DNA from: Hyphomicrobiales bacterium
Lineage (GTDB): Bacteria > Pseudomonadota > Alphaproteobacteria > Rhizobiales > Beijerinckiaceae
Assembly (NCBI GenBank): GCA_947454055.1
Contig: CANGIS010000020.1
Coordinates: forward strand, 1 to 46,243
Direction of reading: 5' to 3'
Length of the DNA stretch: 46,243 nucleotides
Below, piece by piece: positions 29,617 through 41,871 of this stretch; the first letter of the stretch is position 1; the number at the start of each line of letters is the position of its first letter. The notes beneath the pieces were generated by a model. The model made no database searches, had not been told where the DNA came from, and saw only the letters and a program-made list of their open reading frames with translations. A program made the position numbers and the translations under genes.

Positions 29617-30492
29617 ATGACCCCAATGTTGTTTTTTCCGTCCAAAGCCCGTTTTCGGATGATAGGTCCGTTGCTCGTAGCGCTTGCGCTATTGCCTGTG
29701 GCAGCGTGCGATAGCATGAACCCGTTTGATAAGGGTGAGGTCTATAAGCCGGAGATCAAGCCGGATCTGCCCGCTGAAAAGCTCTACAATGACGGTCTGG
29801 CTGCAGCCAACGAGCACGATTACGAAAAAGCGACCAAAAATTTCAAGGACATCAACAAAATCTACCCTTATTCGCAATGGTCGAAAAAGGCGTTGTTGAT
29901 GGAGACCTATTCGCATTATTCGGCGCGGGAGTTCGAGGAAGCGGGGGCGTCGGGCAAGCGTTTCTTGCAACTCTATCCCGCGGATGCGGATGCGGCCTAT
30001 GCAGCTTATTTGATTGCCAATTCCTATTATGATGCGGTGCTCGATGTGAGCCGCGATCAGGAGCGGGCCGAGAAGGCTCTGGTGGCCTTTATCGAAGTCG
30101 TGCAGCGGTGGCCGAAATCCGATTATGCGTCCGATGCCAAGGCCAAAATCATGGTCCTGCGCGACCAGCTTGCCGGTCGTGAAATGGAAGTAGGCCGGTT
30201 CTACCTGCAAAAGCGCAATTATACGGCCGCGATCAATCGTTTCCGCGTCGTGGTGTCGCAATACCAGACGACGAACCAGATCGAGGAAGCCTTGGCGCGT
30301 CTGACGGAAGCCTATCTGGCTTTGGGTATCGTCAACGAGGCTGAAACGGCAGCTTCGATTTTGGGCCATAATTTCCCCGATAGCCAGTGGTACAAGGATA
30401 CCTATGCACTGCTCGAGTCGAAGGGGACTGCACCAAAGGCCAATGAAGAGTCTTGGATCAGCAAGGCCTTCAAATCGGTCAAGATTTATTGA
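29617..30492 (+). CDS. bamD: Outer membrane assembly lipoprotein BamD
   Basis: About 291 residues. The N-terminal lipoprotein signal ends in LLPVAAC, so the mature protein starts at a lipidated Cys. Tetratricopeptide-like helical repeats follow (KLYNDGLAAANEHDYEKA and similar), as in BamD/ComL. It joins BamA in inserting beta-barrel proteins. I chose the ATG at 29617 because it places the signal peptide at the N terminus; GTG 29575 is in frame upstream. A ribosome binding site (AGAGGA) is present but rather far. lpxC-bamD-recN-ligA order is standard in alphaproteobacteria. Confidence 0.94.
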   Translation: MTPMLFFPSKARFRMIGPLLVALALLPVAACDSMNPFDKGEVYKPEIKPDLPAEKLYNDGLAAANEHDYEKATKNFKDINKIYPYSQWSKKALLMETYSHYSAREFEEAGASGKRFLQLYPADADAAYAAYLIANSYYDAVLDVSRDQERAEKALVAFIEVVQRWPKSDYASDAKAKIMVLRDQLAGREMEVGRFYLQKRNYTAAINRFRVVVSQYQTTNQIEEALARLTEAYLALGIVNEAETAASILGHNFPDSQWYKDTYALLESKGTAPKANEESWISKAFKSVKIY

Positions 30493-30531
30493 TCCGATAA
30501 ACGCGAAAGGGCGGGCGGTTCCGATCAGATC

Positions 30532-34301
<3,770 letters not shown>

Positions 34302-34310
34302 CCCATCCCT

Positions 34311-34429
34311 CATTGCAAGCGCGTGCGCCCACCTAACCGGCATTGCAAGCGCGTGCGCTCACCTAACCGTCATTGCGAGCGCTTGCTCCATTCGTCGTCA
34401 TTGCTTCGCTGTCGCTCGCAATGACGGTT
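34311..34429. repeat. Two direct 30-bp repeats and a 17-bp inverted repeat
   Basis: Two 30-base units beginning CATTGCAAGCGCGTGCGC (34311-34340 and 34341-34370) differ at two positions. A third, degenerate unit starts at 34371. AACCGTCATTGCGAGCG (34365-34381) is the exact inverse of 34413-34429. The core matches a dispersed repeat of the form CGTCATTGCGAGCG that is frequent in alphaproteobacterial intergenic regions. It lies between the convergent genes ligA and pepP, and the large stem could act as a bidirectional terminator or transcript-stabilising element. Confidence 0.85.
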
Positions 34430-34451
34430 CGGAGCTAAAAGGAGCAAAAGC

Positions 34452-36272
34452 TCAGATCTCCCGCGTCGCCGTCTCCAGCCATTTCATCGTTTCCGCATCC
34501 AGATGCGGACCGACAATCGCGCGGGTTTTGGTGTGATAAGCATTCAGCCAGGCGCGCTCATCAGCCGTCAGTAGCTTTGGCTCGACCAAATTCAAATCAA
34601 TCGGCGCGAAGCTCAGCGTTTCGAAGCCCAGCATCTCGCGTTCGGCGCCTTCGATCTCGCGCTTCTCGACCAGAATCAAATTCTCGATCCGAATGCCCCA
34701 ATGCCCCGCTTTGTAAAAGCCCGGTTCGTTGGACAGCATCATACCCGCTTCAAGCGGCGTTACGCCGGTTTTGGCAATGCGCTGCGGGCCTTCATGCACG
34801 GAGAGGTAGGAGCCGATGCCGTGGCCGGTGCCATGGTCGAAATCAAGGCCCGCTTCCCACAAAGACTTGCGCGCGAATGAGTCGATCTGTGCGCCCGATA
34901 CGCCCTTCGGGAACACCGCTGTATCAATCGCGATATGGCCCTTCAACACGCGGGTGAAGCGGTCTTTCATCTCGGCGGTCGCAGGTCCAACGGCCATGGT
35001 CCGGGTGATATCGGTGGTGCCGTCTTCATATTGCGCACCCGAATCGATCAGGAAAATGCCCTTCTCGATGCGGCGGTTGGATTCGGTTGAAACCTTGTAA
35101 TGCGGAATGGCGGCATTGGGGCCAGCGCCCGCAATCGAGGGGAAGGACACATCCTTCAACACGCCCGTATCACGACGGAATCCTTCAAGCGCAATGGTGG
35201 CGTCAATCTCGGTGAGTTTTTCGGAGATCGCTTCACGGTCAAACCAGGCAAGAAAGCGTGTCATGGCCGCGCCATCGCGGGCATGGGCTGCGCGCGAGCC
35301 CGCAATTTCAGCCTGATTTTTCACGGCCTTCATCAAGGCGATCATATCGACGCCGACATCGGCTTGCCCGCCTGCACCTTCAAGCAAGGCAACGAGGCGG
35401 CTCGAGGCGGAGGAAGCGTCGAACTTAACCTTGGCTCCTGATTGGCCAAGACGCGTTAAGGCCTTATCTAAAGCGAACGGATCAGCAATTTCGGCCAAAT
35501 CGGAAACGGCGCTGCGCACGGTGTTGGAGAATTTGCGGCCATCCATAAAGAGTTCGGCTTTGCCCTCGCGCGGCACAATCGCAAAGCCGAGCGGCAAGGG
35601 CGTGTGGCCGACATCGCCGCCACGAATATTGAACGCCCACGCAACGGCATGCGCGTCCGTGATCACCAGCGCATCGCTGCCTTGGGCGGTCAGTTTGGCC
35701 TGAATGCGTTTCAATTTGTCATGCGAATCTTCGCCGGCATAAGCGGGCTTGTGCAGCATAACTTGCGCGAGAGGCGGGGCTGGGCGATCCGCCCACACCG
35801 TGTCGACGGGATTGCTCTCGACCGCCACAAGCGTTGCTTTCGCCGCAGCACAGGCCTTTTCCAATCGCTTGGTGCCATCGGCTGTGTGCAACCACGGATC
35901 AAAGCCAAGCTTCTGGCCGGGTTTCAGATGCTTCTCGAGCCACGCCTCGGGCGGGCTGTCGATCAAATGCTCGGGGGTGAAGACGTTGACGTCCACCTGC
36001 TCGCGCACCTGTACCGTGTAGCGGCCATCGACGAAAATGGCGGCTTGATCGGCCAACACCACAGCCATGCCCCATGAGCCCATAAAGCCGGTCAGCCACG
36101 CCAACCGCTCGGAGGAGGCGGGAACATATTCGTTCTGGTGCTCATCCGTCCGCGGAATGACAAATCCGTCAAGGCCACGCGCTTTCAACTCGGCCCGAAG
36201 CGTTTTGACGTGCGGCGCTCCTTGTGCCGGATTGGCTTTTTGCTCGAACGTTTGAAACACTGCTTCGGCCAT
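34452..36272 (-). CDS. pepP: Xaa-Pro aminopeptidase (M24B)
   Basis: A 606-residue cytoplasmic protein with two creatinase-like N-terminal domains and a C-terminal M24 domain. The metal ligands are the Asp pair in DSGAQYEDGTTD, His in DHGTGHGIGS, Glu in LSNEPGFYKAG and Glu in RIENLILV. It removes N-terminal residues before proline. The size of about 600 fits the long eukaryote-like aminopeptidase P group found in alphaproteobacteria, not the 440-residue E. coli PepP. It lies 30 bases downstream of prmA and is probably co-transcribed. Confidence 0.93.
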   Translation of the reverse strand: MAEAVFQTFEQKANPAQGAPHVKTLRAELKARGLDGFVIPRTDEHQNEYVPASSERLAWLTGFMGSWGMAVVLADQAAIFVDGRYTVQVREQVDVNVFTPEHLIDSPPEAWLEKHLKPGQKLGFDPWLHTADGTKRLEKACAAAKATLVAVESNPVDTVWADRPAPPLAQVMLHKPAYAGEDSHDKLKRIQAKLTAQGSDALVITDAHAVAWAFNIRGGDVGHTPLPLGFAIVPREGKAELFMDGRKFSNTVRSAVSDLAEIADPFALDKALTRLGQSGAKVKFDASSASSRLVALLEGAGGQADVGVDMIALMKAVKNQAEIAGSRAAHARDGAAMTRFLAWFDREAISEKLTEIDATIALEGFRRDTGVLKDVSFPSIAGAGPNAAIPHYKVSTESNRRIEKGIFLIDSGAQYEDGTTDITRTMAVGPATAEMKDRFTRVLKGHIAIDTAVFPKGVSGAQIDSFARKSLWEAGLDFDHGTGHGIGSYLSVHEGPQRIAKTGVTPLEAGMMLSNEPGFYKAGHWGIRIENLILVEKREIEGAEREMLGFETLSFAPIDLNLVEPKLLTADERAWLNAYHTKTRAIVGPHLDAETMKWLETATREI

Positions 36273-36302
36273 GATGATGGTCCTTGCCTGATGAAAGTGA
36301 AA

Positions 36303-37232
36303 TTAAAAGGCGGTGAGCGGTCGGCCGGCCACACGGCGCATCAGCAGAGCGGCCCAGCCTTCAAGGTTGCGGCGCTTGACGAGATACCAACCTTGCAAGC
36401 CGTAGGCGTTGACCACGCCCGGCACATCATGCGCCAACAGGCCGGATAAAACGATATCCGCATCCGGTGAGGCAACGGCCGCAATCTGGGGAGCCAATTT
36501 GATTAAAGGGCGCGCCAGAATATTGGCAAAAATCAGATCATAATGCTTGTTCGCATAAAGCGCCGGATGGCCGACGCCTTTGGCAACAGCGGGTTTGACA
36601 TAAGCACCCGCGCGGTTGAGCACGGCATTGCTATAGGCCGCTTCCACCGCGACCGGATCAATATCACCGGACGCGACCGGCTTATGCAGCGCACGTGCGG
36701 CGGCAATCGCCAATACGCCTGAGCCGGTGCCTATATCCAGCACATGCTTGGGCCTCCGACGCTTCAAAATATCATCCAGCATCAACAGGCAGCCGCGCGT
36801 GGTGCCGTGATGGCCGGTGCCAAAGGCCAGAGCAGCCTCGATCTCGATGCCGATGGCGTTGAGCGGAATACGGTCCCGGTCATGCGAACCATGCACCTTG
36901 AACCGGCCCGCATCGACGATGGAGAGCCCGTCAAGCGAGGCCTTCACCCAATCTTTTTCGGCGAGCGTTTCAAAGGTCAGCGCCTTGGCTGCCGCGTCAT
37001 TGACGGTGGCTGCGATCAATTCGCGCATATTCGCCTCATTGGGCGCATTGGCGAAATAGACCTCGACTTCCCACGCGAGAGTCGCCTCGTTTTCAAAGGC
37101 GGCGGCGGCCGTCTCGTTGGGGTCGAATGTTTCCATGACAATGTCAGCCACGCCTCTGGCCGTCTTCTCGTCGCTGACGAGTTTCATCACATGGGTCGGA
37201 TTTTTGGGAGTGAGACCTTCAAGCATGGACAT
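36303..37232 (-). CDS. prmA: Ribosomal protein L11 methyltransferase
   Basis: A 309-residue protein (E. coli 293). The N-terminal substrate-binding domain precedes the methyltransferase domain with AFGTGHHGTTRGCLLML, motif I LDIGTGSGVLAIAAARA, DIDPVAVEAAYSNA and FANILARPL. PrmA trimethylates ribosomal protein L11. Gene order prmA-pepP is common in this class. The start is ATG 37232; the gene is followed 30 bases later by pepP. Confidence 0.93.
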   Translation of the reverse strand: MSMLEGLTPKNPTHVMKLVSDEKTARGVADIVMETFDPNETAAAAFENEATLAWEVEVYFANAPNEANMRELIAATVNDAAAKALTFETLAEKDWVKASLDGLSIVDAGRFKVHGSHDRDRIPLNAIGIEIEAALAFGTGHHGTTRGCLLMLDDILKRRRPKHVLDIGTGSGVLAIAAARALHKPVASGDIDPVAVEAAYSNAVLNRAGAYVKPAVAKGVGHPALYANKHYDLIFANILARPLIKLAPQIAAVASPDADIVLSGLLAHDVPGVVNAYGLQGWYLVKRRNLEGWAALLMRRVAGRPLTAF

Positions 37233-37270
37233 TTCTTATACGAGACAAAGGAGCCTGTCGACGCTTCGTG

Positions 37271-38854
37271 TTAATGCCCGCCGCCCGCTGCCTTTGGCCC
37301 GCCTGCCTTTTCAATGGCGGGCAAGACGAGAAGCATCAGCAAGAACACCAGTGTCAGCGCCAGAAAGACATCGCCCAACGCCAGCACCAGCGCTTCGCGG
37401 CGGACAAGACCCGCAAGCTTTTTGGTAGCCGCTAGTTCTGCCCCATCACCCAATTGGGCCATTCCAAGCGTCATATTGGCCAGCGTCTCATCGGCGATCT
37501 GGCGTCCCCACACCACGCTGTCGCGCAAGCGCTGCATGTGCAAATCCCAGCGGTCGTTCAAGACCGTATTGATCAGCGCCAAGCCAACGGCGCCGCCCAG
37601 ATTGCGCGTCAGGTTGAAAAGACCCGATGCGTTTTTAAGACGGTCCATCGGCAAAGTGCCAAGGGCCACATTGTTGATCGGCACCATGCAGAACATCAAC
37701 GACACGCCACGAAAAATCTGCGGCCAGATCAGCTCGCTAAAGCCCCATTGGTTGGTAAGGCCCGAGGCCAGAAAGGTGCCGATGGCGAAGCCAAAAATGC
37801 CGATGGCAAGCATAATCCTCGGATCAACCTTGGCACTCAATTTGCCGGCAACGGGGGCGGTCAAAAACATCGCCACGCCTGTCAGGAACATTGTGGTGCC
37901 AATTTCAAGCGAGGTGTAGCCCCGCACGCGGGCCAAAAAGACCGGATATACATAGGTCAGCCCGTAAAGACCGATGCCGATGGTGAAGGAGGCCAGACAT
38001 CCGGCGGCAAAATTCCGGTTTGAAAACGCTTTCAAATCCACAATCGGCGTTCGCGCCATAAAGGCCCTGAGGAAAAACAAAACGCCCCCCACCAGAGCAA
38101 TAATGCTGCAGGTAACGATCCGATCGTCCTGAAACCAGTCTTTGGCGGGACCTTCTTCGAGCACATATTCGAGCCCCCCCAGCATGCCTGCCATGCCCGC
38201 CAATCCCCACCAGTCAAACGTCTTGAATAGGCTCATATTGGGCTTGTCGAAATCAATCAGAAACCAGGCCGAAAGCGTCACCAGAATACCCGGAATGACA
38301 TTGACAAGAAACAGCCAGTGCCAGGAGAAAAGGTCGGTCAAATAGCCGCCAATCGTCGGCCCGATGGTTGGGGCCAAGGTGGCCACCAAGCCGATGATCG
38401 GCGAGATGATGGGCTGCTTGTCGCGCGGAAAAATCGAAAAGGCCGCCGAGAACACGGCAGGAATCATGCCGCCGCCAATAAAGCCTTGCAACGCCCGCCA
38501 GATGATCATTTCCTCAATCGAAGAGGCCTGCGCGCACATGATACTCATCAGCGTAAAGCCAAAGGCCGACATCGCGAACAAATAGCGTGTCGACATCATC
38601 CGGCCCAAAAAGCCGGAGAGCGGGATCATCACAACTTCGGCGATCAGATAGGCCGTCTGCACCCATGAGATTTCCTCGGCGCTGGCCGAAAGTCCGGCCT
38701 GAATTTCCGACAACGAGGCCGAGACGATCTGGATGTCCAAGATCGCCATGAACATACCGAACACCATGCCGATAAACGCAATGACGCGACGCACCGTCAC
38801 CACGGGCGGAGAGGGCGGCCATGCGGGTGCGGCGGGCTTGGCTGCCTCGCTCAT
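37271..38854 (-). CDS. EmrB/QacA-type multidrug exporter (MFS, DHA2)
   Basis: A 527-residue protein with 14 predicted helices, as in the DHA2 branch. DIQIVSASLSEIQAGL carries motif D1 in helix 1, FLGRMMSTRYLF is motif A-like, and GATLAPTIGPTIGGYL (here VATLAPTIGPTIGGYL) is motif C typical of antiporters. Partners with the adaptor encoded immediately upstream to form a tripartite exporter with an outer-membrane channel, which is not in this window. Its ATG overlaps the adaptor stop by four bases. Substrate unknown. Confidence 0.93.
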   Translation of the reverse strand: MSEAAKPAAPAWPPSPPVVTVRRVIAFIGMVFGMFMAILDIQIVSASLSEIQAGLSASAEEISWVQTAYLIAEVVMIPLSGFLGRMMSTRYLFAMSAFGFTLMSIMCAQASSIEEMIIWRALQGFIGGGMIPAVFSAAFSIFPRDKQPIISPIIGLVATLAPTIGPTIGGYLTDLFSWHWLFLVNVIPGILVTLSAWFLIDFDKPNMSLFKTFDWWGLAGMAGMLGGLEYVLEEGPAKDWFQDDRIVTCSIIALVGGVLFFLRAFMARTPIVDLKAFSNRNFAAGCLASFTIGIGLYGLTYVYPVFLARVRGYTSLEIGTTMFLTGVAMFLTAPVAGKLSAKVDPRIMLAIGIFGFAIGTFLASGLTNQWGFSELIWPQIFRGVSLMFCMVPINNVALGTLPMDRLKNASGLFNLTRNLGGAVGLALINTVLNDRWDLHMQRLRDSVVWGRQIADETLANMTLGMAQLGDGAELAATKKLAGLVRREALVLALGDVFLALTLVFLLMLLVLPAIEKAGGPKAAGGGH

Positions 38855-39963
38855 GGCGTGGATGTATCCACCTCAACCACGACTGAAAGTCCGGGGCGAA
38901 GCGCTCCGTCCTTCAAATCCTCCGGCGAAAACACGATGCGAACCGGAACGCGCTGGACGATTTTGGTAAAGTTGCCGGTGGCATTTTCGGGGGGCAAAAG
39001 CGAGAACAGCGAGCCGGTGGCCGGCGCAAAACTCGCTACCTTGCCGGTAAACACACGACCAGGAAACGCGTCGGCATGAACGGATGCTGTCATACCCGGC
39101 TTGATGTGCGCCAATTGGGTTTCCTTGAAATTGGCGTCGACATAAACCGCATCAAGCGGCACAAGGGCCAGGAGGCGAATGCCGGGCTCCACCAACATGC
39201 CGAGCTGAGCGGCGCGATTGCCGACCACCCCGTTGAAGGGCGCGCGAATTTCGGTGAATTCAAGATCGCGACGCGCTTTGGAAAGCACCGTTTCAAGTTC
39301 GGCCTTGGAATGTTCCAATTCCACTTTTTGCGCTTTTAACACATCAATGCCGGCTTGGGCCGCGGCAAGGCCTGCCGTGGCACTGACCAAAACCGCCGCA
39401 GTGCGGTCACGATCGGCGAGAACCTGATCGAGCCTCGCGCGCGTGTTGAAATCGGCTTCAGCCAGTTTTTGCGCACGGGCATAATCGAGTTCGGCGCGCA
39501 TCGCATCGGCTTTGGCGCCGACGATTTGCGCGCGGGCCTGGTCGATGACGGCGTCTTGCTGGAGGATCTGCTTGTCGATCCGCGCGAGGCTGGCGGTCTG
39601 TGTATCGATTTTTTCGCCCGCACTTTCAACCGCCAGGCGATAATCGCCATCGTCAATGCGCACGAGCAGATCGCCAGCGCGTACGGGTTGGTTGCTTGCG
39701 ACCGGAACGTCAACGATATGGCCGGAAACGCGGGTTGAAATGGTCGAAATCGGTGCCCCGACATAGGCGTCATCGGTCGAAACCGTAAACCGGCCATGGG
39801 TCCACCACTCATGGGCCCACGATACCCCATAGCCTACCACGACTATGGCAATCACCCCCAATATAACGGGCCGGGCGCCAAGCCGCTTTTTGGGCGGAGG
39901 GAGCTGGGCGGCAGGCTGGGCAGCATCCATGGCTTGGGCGGCAGGCGAGGTCGTATCATTCAT
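38851..39963 (-). CDS. EmrA-type periplasmic adaptor (HlyD family)
   Basis: About 370 residues. A Pro/Ala-rich cytoplasmic start, one transmembrane helix (VILGVIAIVVVGYGVSW), then the biotinyl-lipoyl half TRVSGHIVDVPVASNQPVRAGD, a long coiled-coil hairpin and the second half RAPFNGVVGNRAAQLGMLV, with a closing beta-barrel domain. It links the inner-membrane MFS pump to an outer-membrane channel. TTG 39966 precedes the ATG at 39963; I use the ATG. No regulator gene is next to it. The 228-base gap to the divergent dipeptidase probably holds both promoters. Confidence 0.92.
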   Translation of the reverse strand: MNDTTSPAAQAMDAAQPAAQLPPPKKRLGARPVILGVIAIVVVGYGVSWAHEWWTHGRFTVSTDDAYVGAPISTISTRVSGHIVDVPVASNQPVRAGDLLVRIDDGDYRLAVESAGEKIDTQTASLARIDKQILQQDAVIDQARAQIVGAKADAMRAELDYARAQKLAEADFNTRARLDQVLADRDRTAAVLVSATAGLAAAQAGIDVLKAQKVELEHSKAELETVLSKARRDLEFTEIRAPFNGVVGNRAAQLGMLVEPGIRLLALVPLDAVYVDANFKETQLAHIKPGMTASVHADAFPGRVFTGKVASFAPATGSLFSLLPPENATGNFTKIVQRVPVRIVFSPEDLKDGALRPGLSVVVEVDTSTP

Positions 39964-40191
39964 CAACAGAGTTCCGGTTTGTCAGAGGCCCATCCGGGCG
40001 AGGCTTCGGGATTGGGTAGGCTCTTTACGGCAGGGCAGCAATACCAGATCGTAAAATCGTTGCTTTCCGTGCTGCAAGGCAGGTCTGACATGGGCGCACA
40101 TTCCCGATGATGGCCCCCCGCACCGTTAATCCCTCTTGTGACTTCACCGTGGGGGCCCCATAAACAGTCAGGCATTCATCAGGAGCATTCC

Positions 40192-41379
40192 ATGGCCCTC
40201 CAGACATCCGCGCGTGCGCTCGAACACGCCAAGCATTTGTTGCAAACCATTCCGCTGGTTGATGGTCATAATGATTTGCCGTGGGTGATTCATTCTGATG
40301 CTTCCGCGCAAAAAAGCGTGAAGCGGTATGATCTTTCCCGGCTGCATTCTGAATCAGACACCGACATTCCGCGTCTCAAAGCGGGCATGCTGAGCGCGCA
40401 ATTCTGGGCGGCCTTCGTTCCGTCCCTGATGCCGCAGCCGGGTCGCATGACGCTGGAATTGATCGATATTATTCGGCAATTGCCTGAAACCTATTCGGAC
40501 ACCTTTGTCTTCGCCGAAACAGCGCTCGATATCGCGCGGGCCAAACGGCTGGGCAAGATTGCCTCGTTTATGACGGTGGAAGGCGGCGTCGGCCTTGAAA
40601 ACAGCCTATCGCCGCTCCGCATCTGGCAGGCGGCTGGCGTACGTTTGATGACGCTTTGCCACAATGAAACGCTGGATTGGGTGGACAGCGCCACGGACGC
40701 TCCCCGACATGGCGGACTGACCAAATTCGGCGAGGCGGTGGTCTTGGAGTTGAATCGCCTCGGTATCATCGTCGATCTGGCGCATACAGCCACGAGCGTG
40801 ATGCACCGGGTGCTCGATATTTCGCGTGCGCCGGTCTTATTTTCGCACAACAATGCGTTTTCGCTGTGCGATCATCCGAGGAACGCGCCCGACGATGTGC
40901 TCGACCGGATTCGCGTCAAGAAAAGCGTGATCATGGCGACGTTCATTCCCGACTTTATCAACCAGGCCTCGCGGGATTGGGCGCGGCCGTTGAAAGACAA
41001 TTTCGGCAAATCCTCCTTCATGGTGAACCATGACGAGGCCACAGCCGAGCAAACCAAGCGGATGGGCCCGCAACCTAAAGCGACGTTGAAGCAGCTTTGC
41101 CATCACATCGAATATCTCGTGGCCCGGACAGGCCTCAACCATATTGGCATCGGCTCGGATTTCTTCGGCGGAGCCACGCCGGAAGGCCTAGAGGATGTCA
41201 GCCGCTTCCCTTATCTGCTGGCCGAATTAATCGAGCGTGGCTGGTCTGATGAGGCCATCGCCAAAATCGCCAGCGGCAATTTCATAAGGCTCTTCAAAGC
41301 CGTCGAGCGCACGGGCAAGGCTCTAACAAAAGCCGAAGCGCCGCGCACCGGACGGATTGAGGATTATGACGGGGTGTAA
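40192..41379 (+). CDS. Membrane dipeptidase family (M19) enzyme
   Basis: About 395 residues with the M19 (renal dipeptidase) layout. DGHNDLPW holds the first His-x-Asp pair, TVEGGVG the bridging Glu, VDLAHT and LFSHNNAF the next His ligands, and GIGSDFFGG the Asp. These enzymes hydrolyse dipeptides, including L-D pairs and some beta-lactams in mammals. No signal peptide is visible, so it is probably cytoplasmic. AGGAG lies six bases before the ATG at 40192; an open frame upstream is not used. Convergent with the acyltransferase gene, 12 bases apart and without a clear terminator. Confidence 0.93.
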   Translation: MALQTSARALEHAKHLLQTIPLVDGHNDLPWVIHSDASAQKSVKRYDLSRLHSESDTDIPRLKAGMLSAQFWAAFVPSLMPQPGRMTLELIDIIRQLPETYSDTFVFAETALDIARAKRLGKIASFMTVEGGVGLENSLSPLRIWQAAGVRLMTLCHNETLDWVDSATDAPRHGGLTKFGEAVVLELNRLGIIVDLAHTATSVMHRVLDISRAPVLFSHNNAFSLCDHPRNAPDDVLDRIRVKKSVIMATFIPDFINQASRDWARPLKDNFGKSSFMVNHDEATAEQTKRMGPQPKATLKQLCHHIEYLVARTGLNHIGIGSDFFGGATPEGLEDVSRFPYLLAELIERGWSDEAIAKIASGNFIRLFKAVERTGKALTKAEAPRTGRIEDYDGV

Positions 41380-41391
41380 GGGTTAGATATC

Positions 41392-41871
41392 TCAGGCATC
41401 CCGAGGGCAACTGTTCCATGTTGCCCAACGGGCAATTTTTCTAACTTTACCCGTTTCGTCACGCCTTAATGCGTAACCGGGTTCGGTACGGTCGGAGAAG
41501 ACGGTCTTTTGGAGGTCACGGGTAATCGAAACACCCCTGCCTGGAGCGACCATGTCAATGATCCAAAGGTTGCTGCCGCTGTGCCATGCATCGTATGGCG
41601 GGTCGGCAAAATCGGTCTTTATCTTGTCGGACAGTTCATCGGACAAATAGGCCCAAGTTGCGAATGCAACGCATTCACCTTTATCGAAATAAAGCTTGAA
41701 CTGCCCTGCAAGGACAGGGGGAATAAACAAACGACCGACTGACGCGATGCTCCAATGGCTATAGATATTTTTGAACACGCAAAGGCCTACCATATAGCCC
41801 ACCGCTTCGGGTCTGCTGATTTGGAAGGTTTCGGATGTTCCGATCTGCTCATGGTTTGGCATTTCGTTCAT
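41392..41871 (-). CDS. HlyC-family toxin-activating lysine acyltransferase
   Basis: 159 residues, near HlyC's 170. Alignment by eye with HlyC: HW at 39-40, P51 and Q57 have the same spacing (W to P 11, W to Q 17) as W26, P37 and Q43 of HlyC; TWAYLSDE matches the SWANLS block; and SGSNLWIIDMVAP matches SGDRKWFIDWIAP, so D106 corresponds to the catalytic D92. The catalytic His of HlyC (H23) is three residues before the Trp, where this protein has Tyr; its own His is one before. HlyC uses acyl-ACP to acylate lysines in RTX toxins. None is encoded here, so the small peptide gene at the other end of the operon is the likely substrate. The ATG overlaps the HlyD-type stop. Last gene of the operon. 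Confidence 0.85.
   Translation of the reverse strand: MNEMPNHEQIGTSETFQISRPEAVGYMVGLCVFKNIYSHWSIASVGRLFIPPVLAGQFKLYFDKGECVAFATWAYLSDELSDKIKTDFADPPYDAWHSGSNLWIIDMVAPGRGVSITRDLQKTVFSDRTEPGYALRRDETGKVRKIARWATWNSCPRDA

Noticed and set aside
34311-34370. Possible CRISPR-like repeats
   Set aside because: Only two adjacent 30-base units with no spacers between them, and related to a dispersed palindromic repeat.
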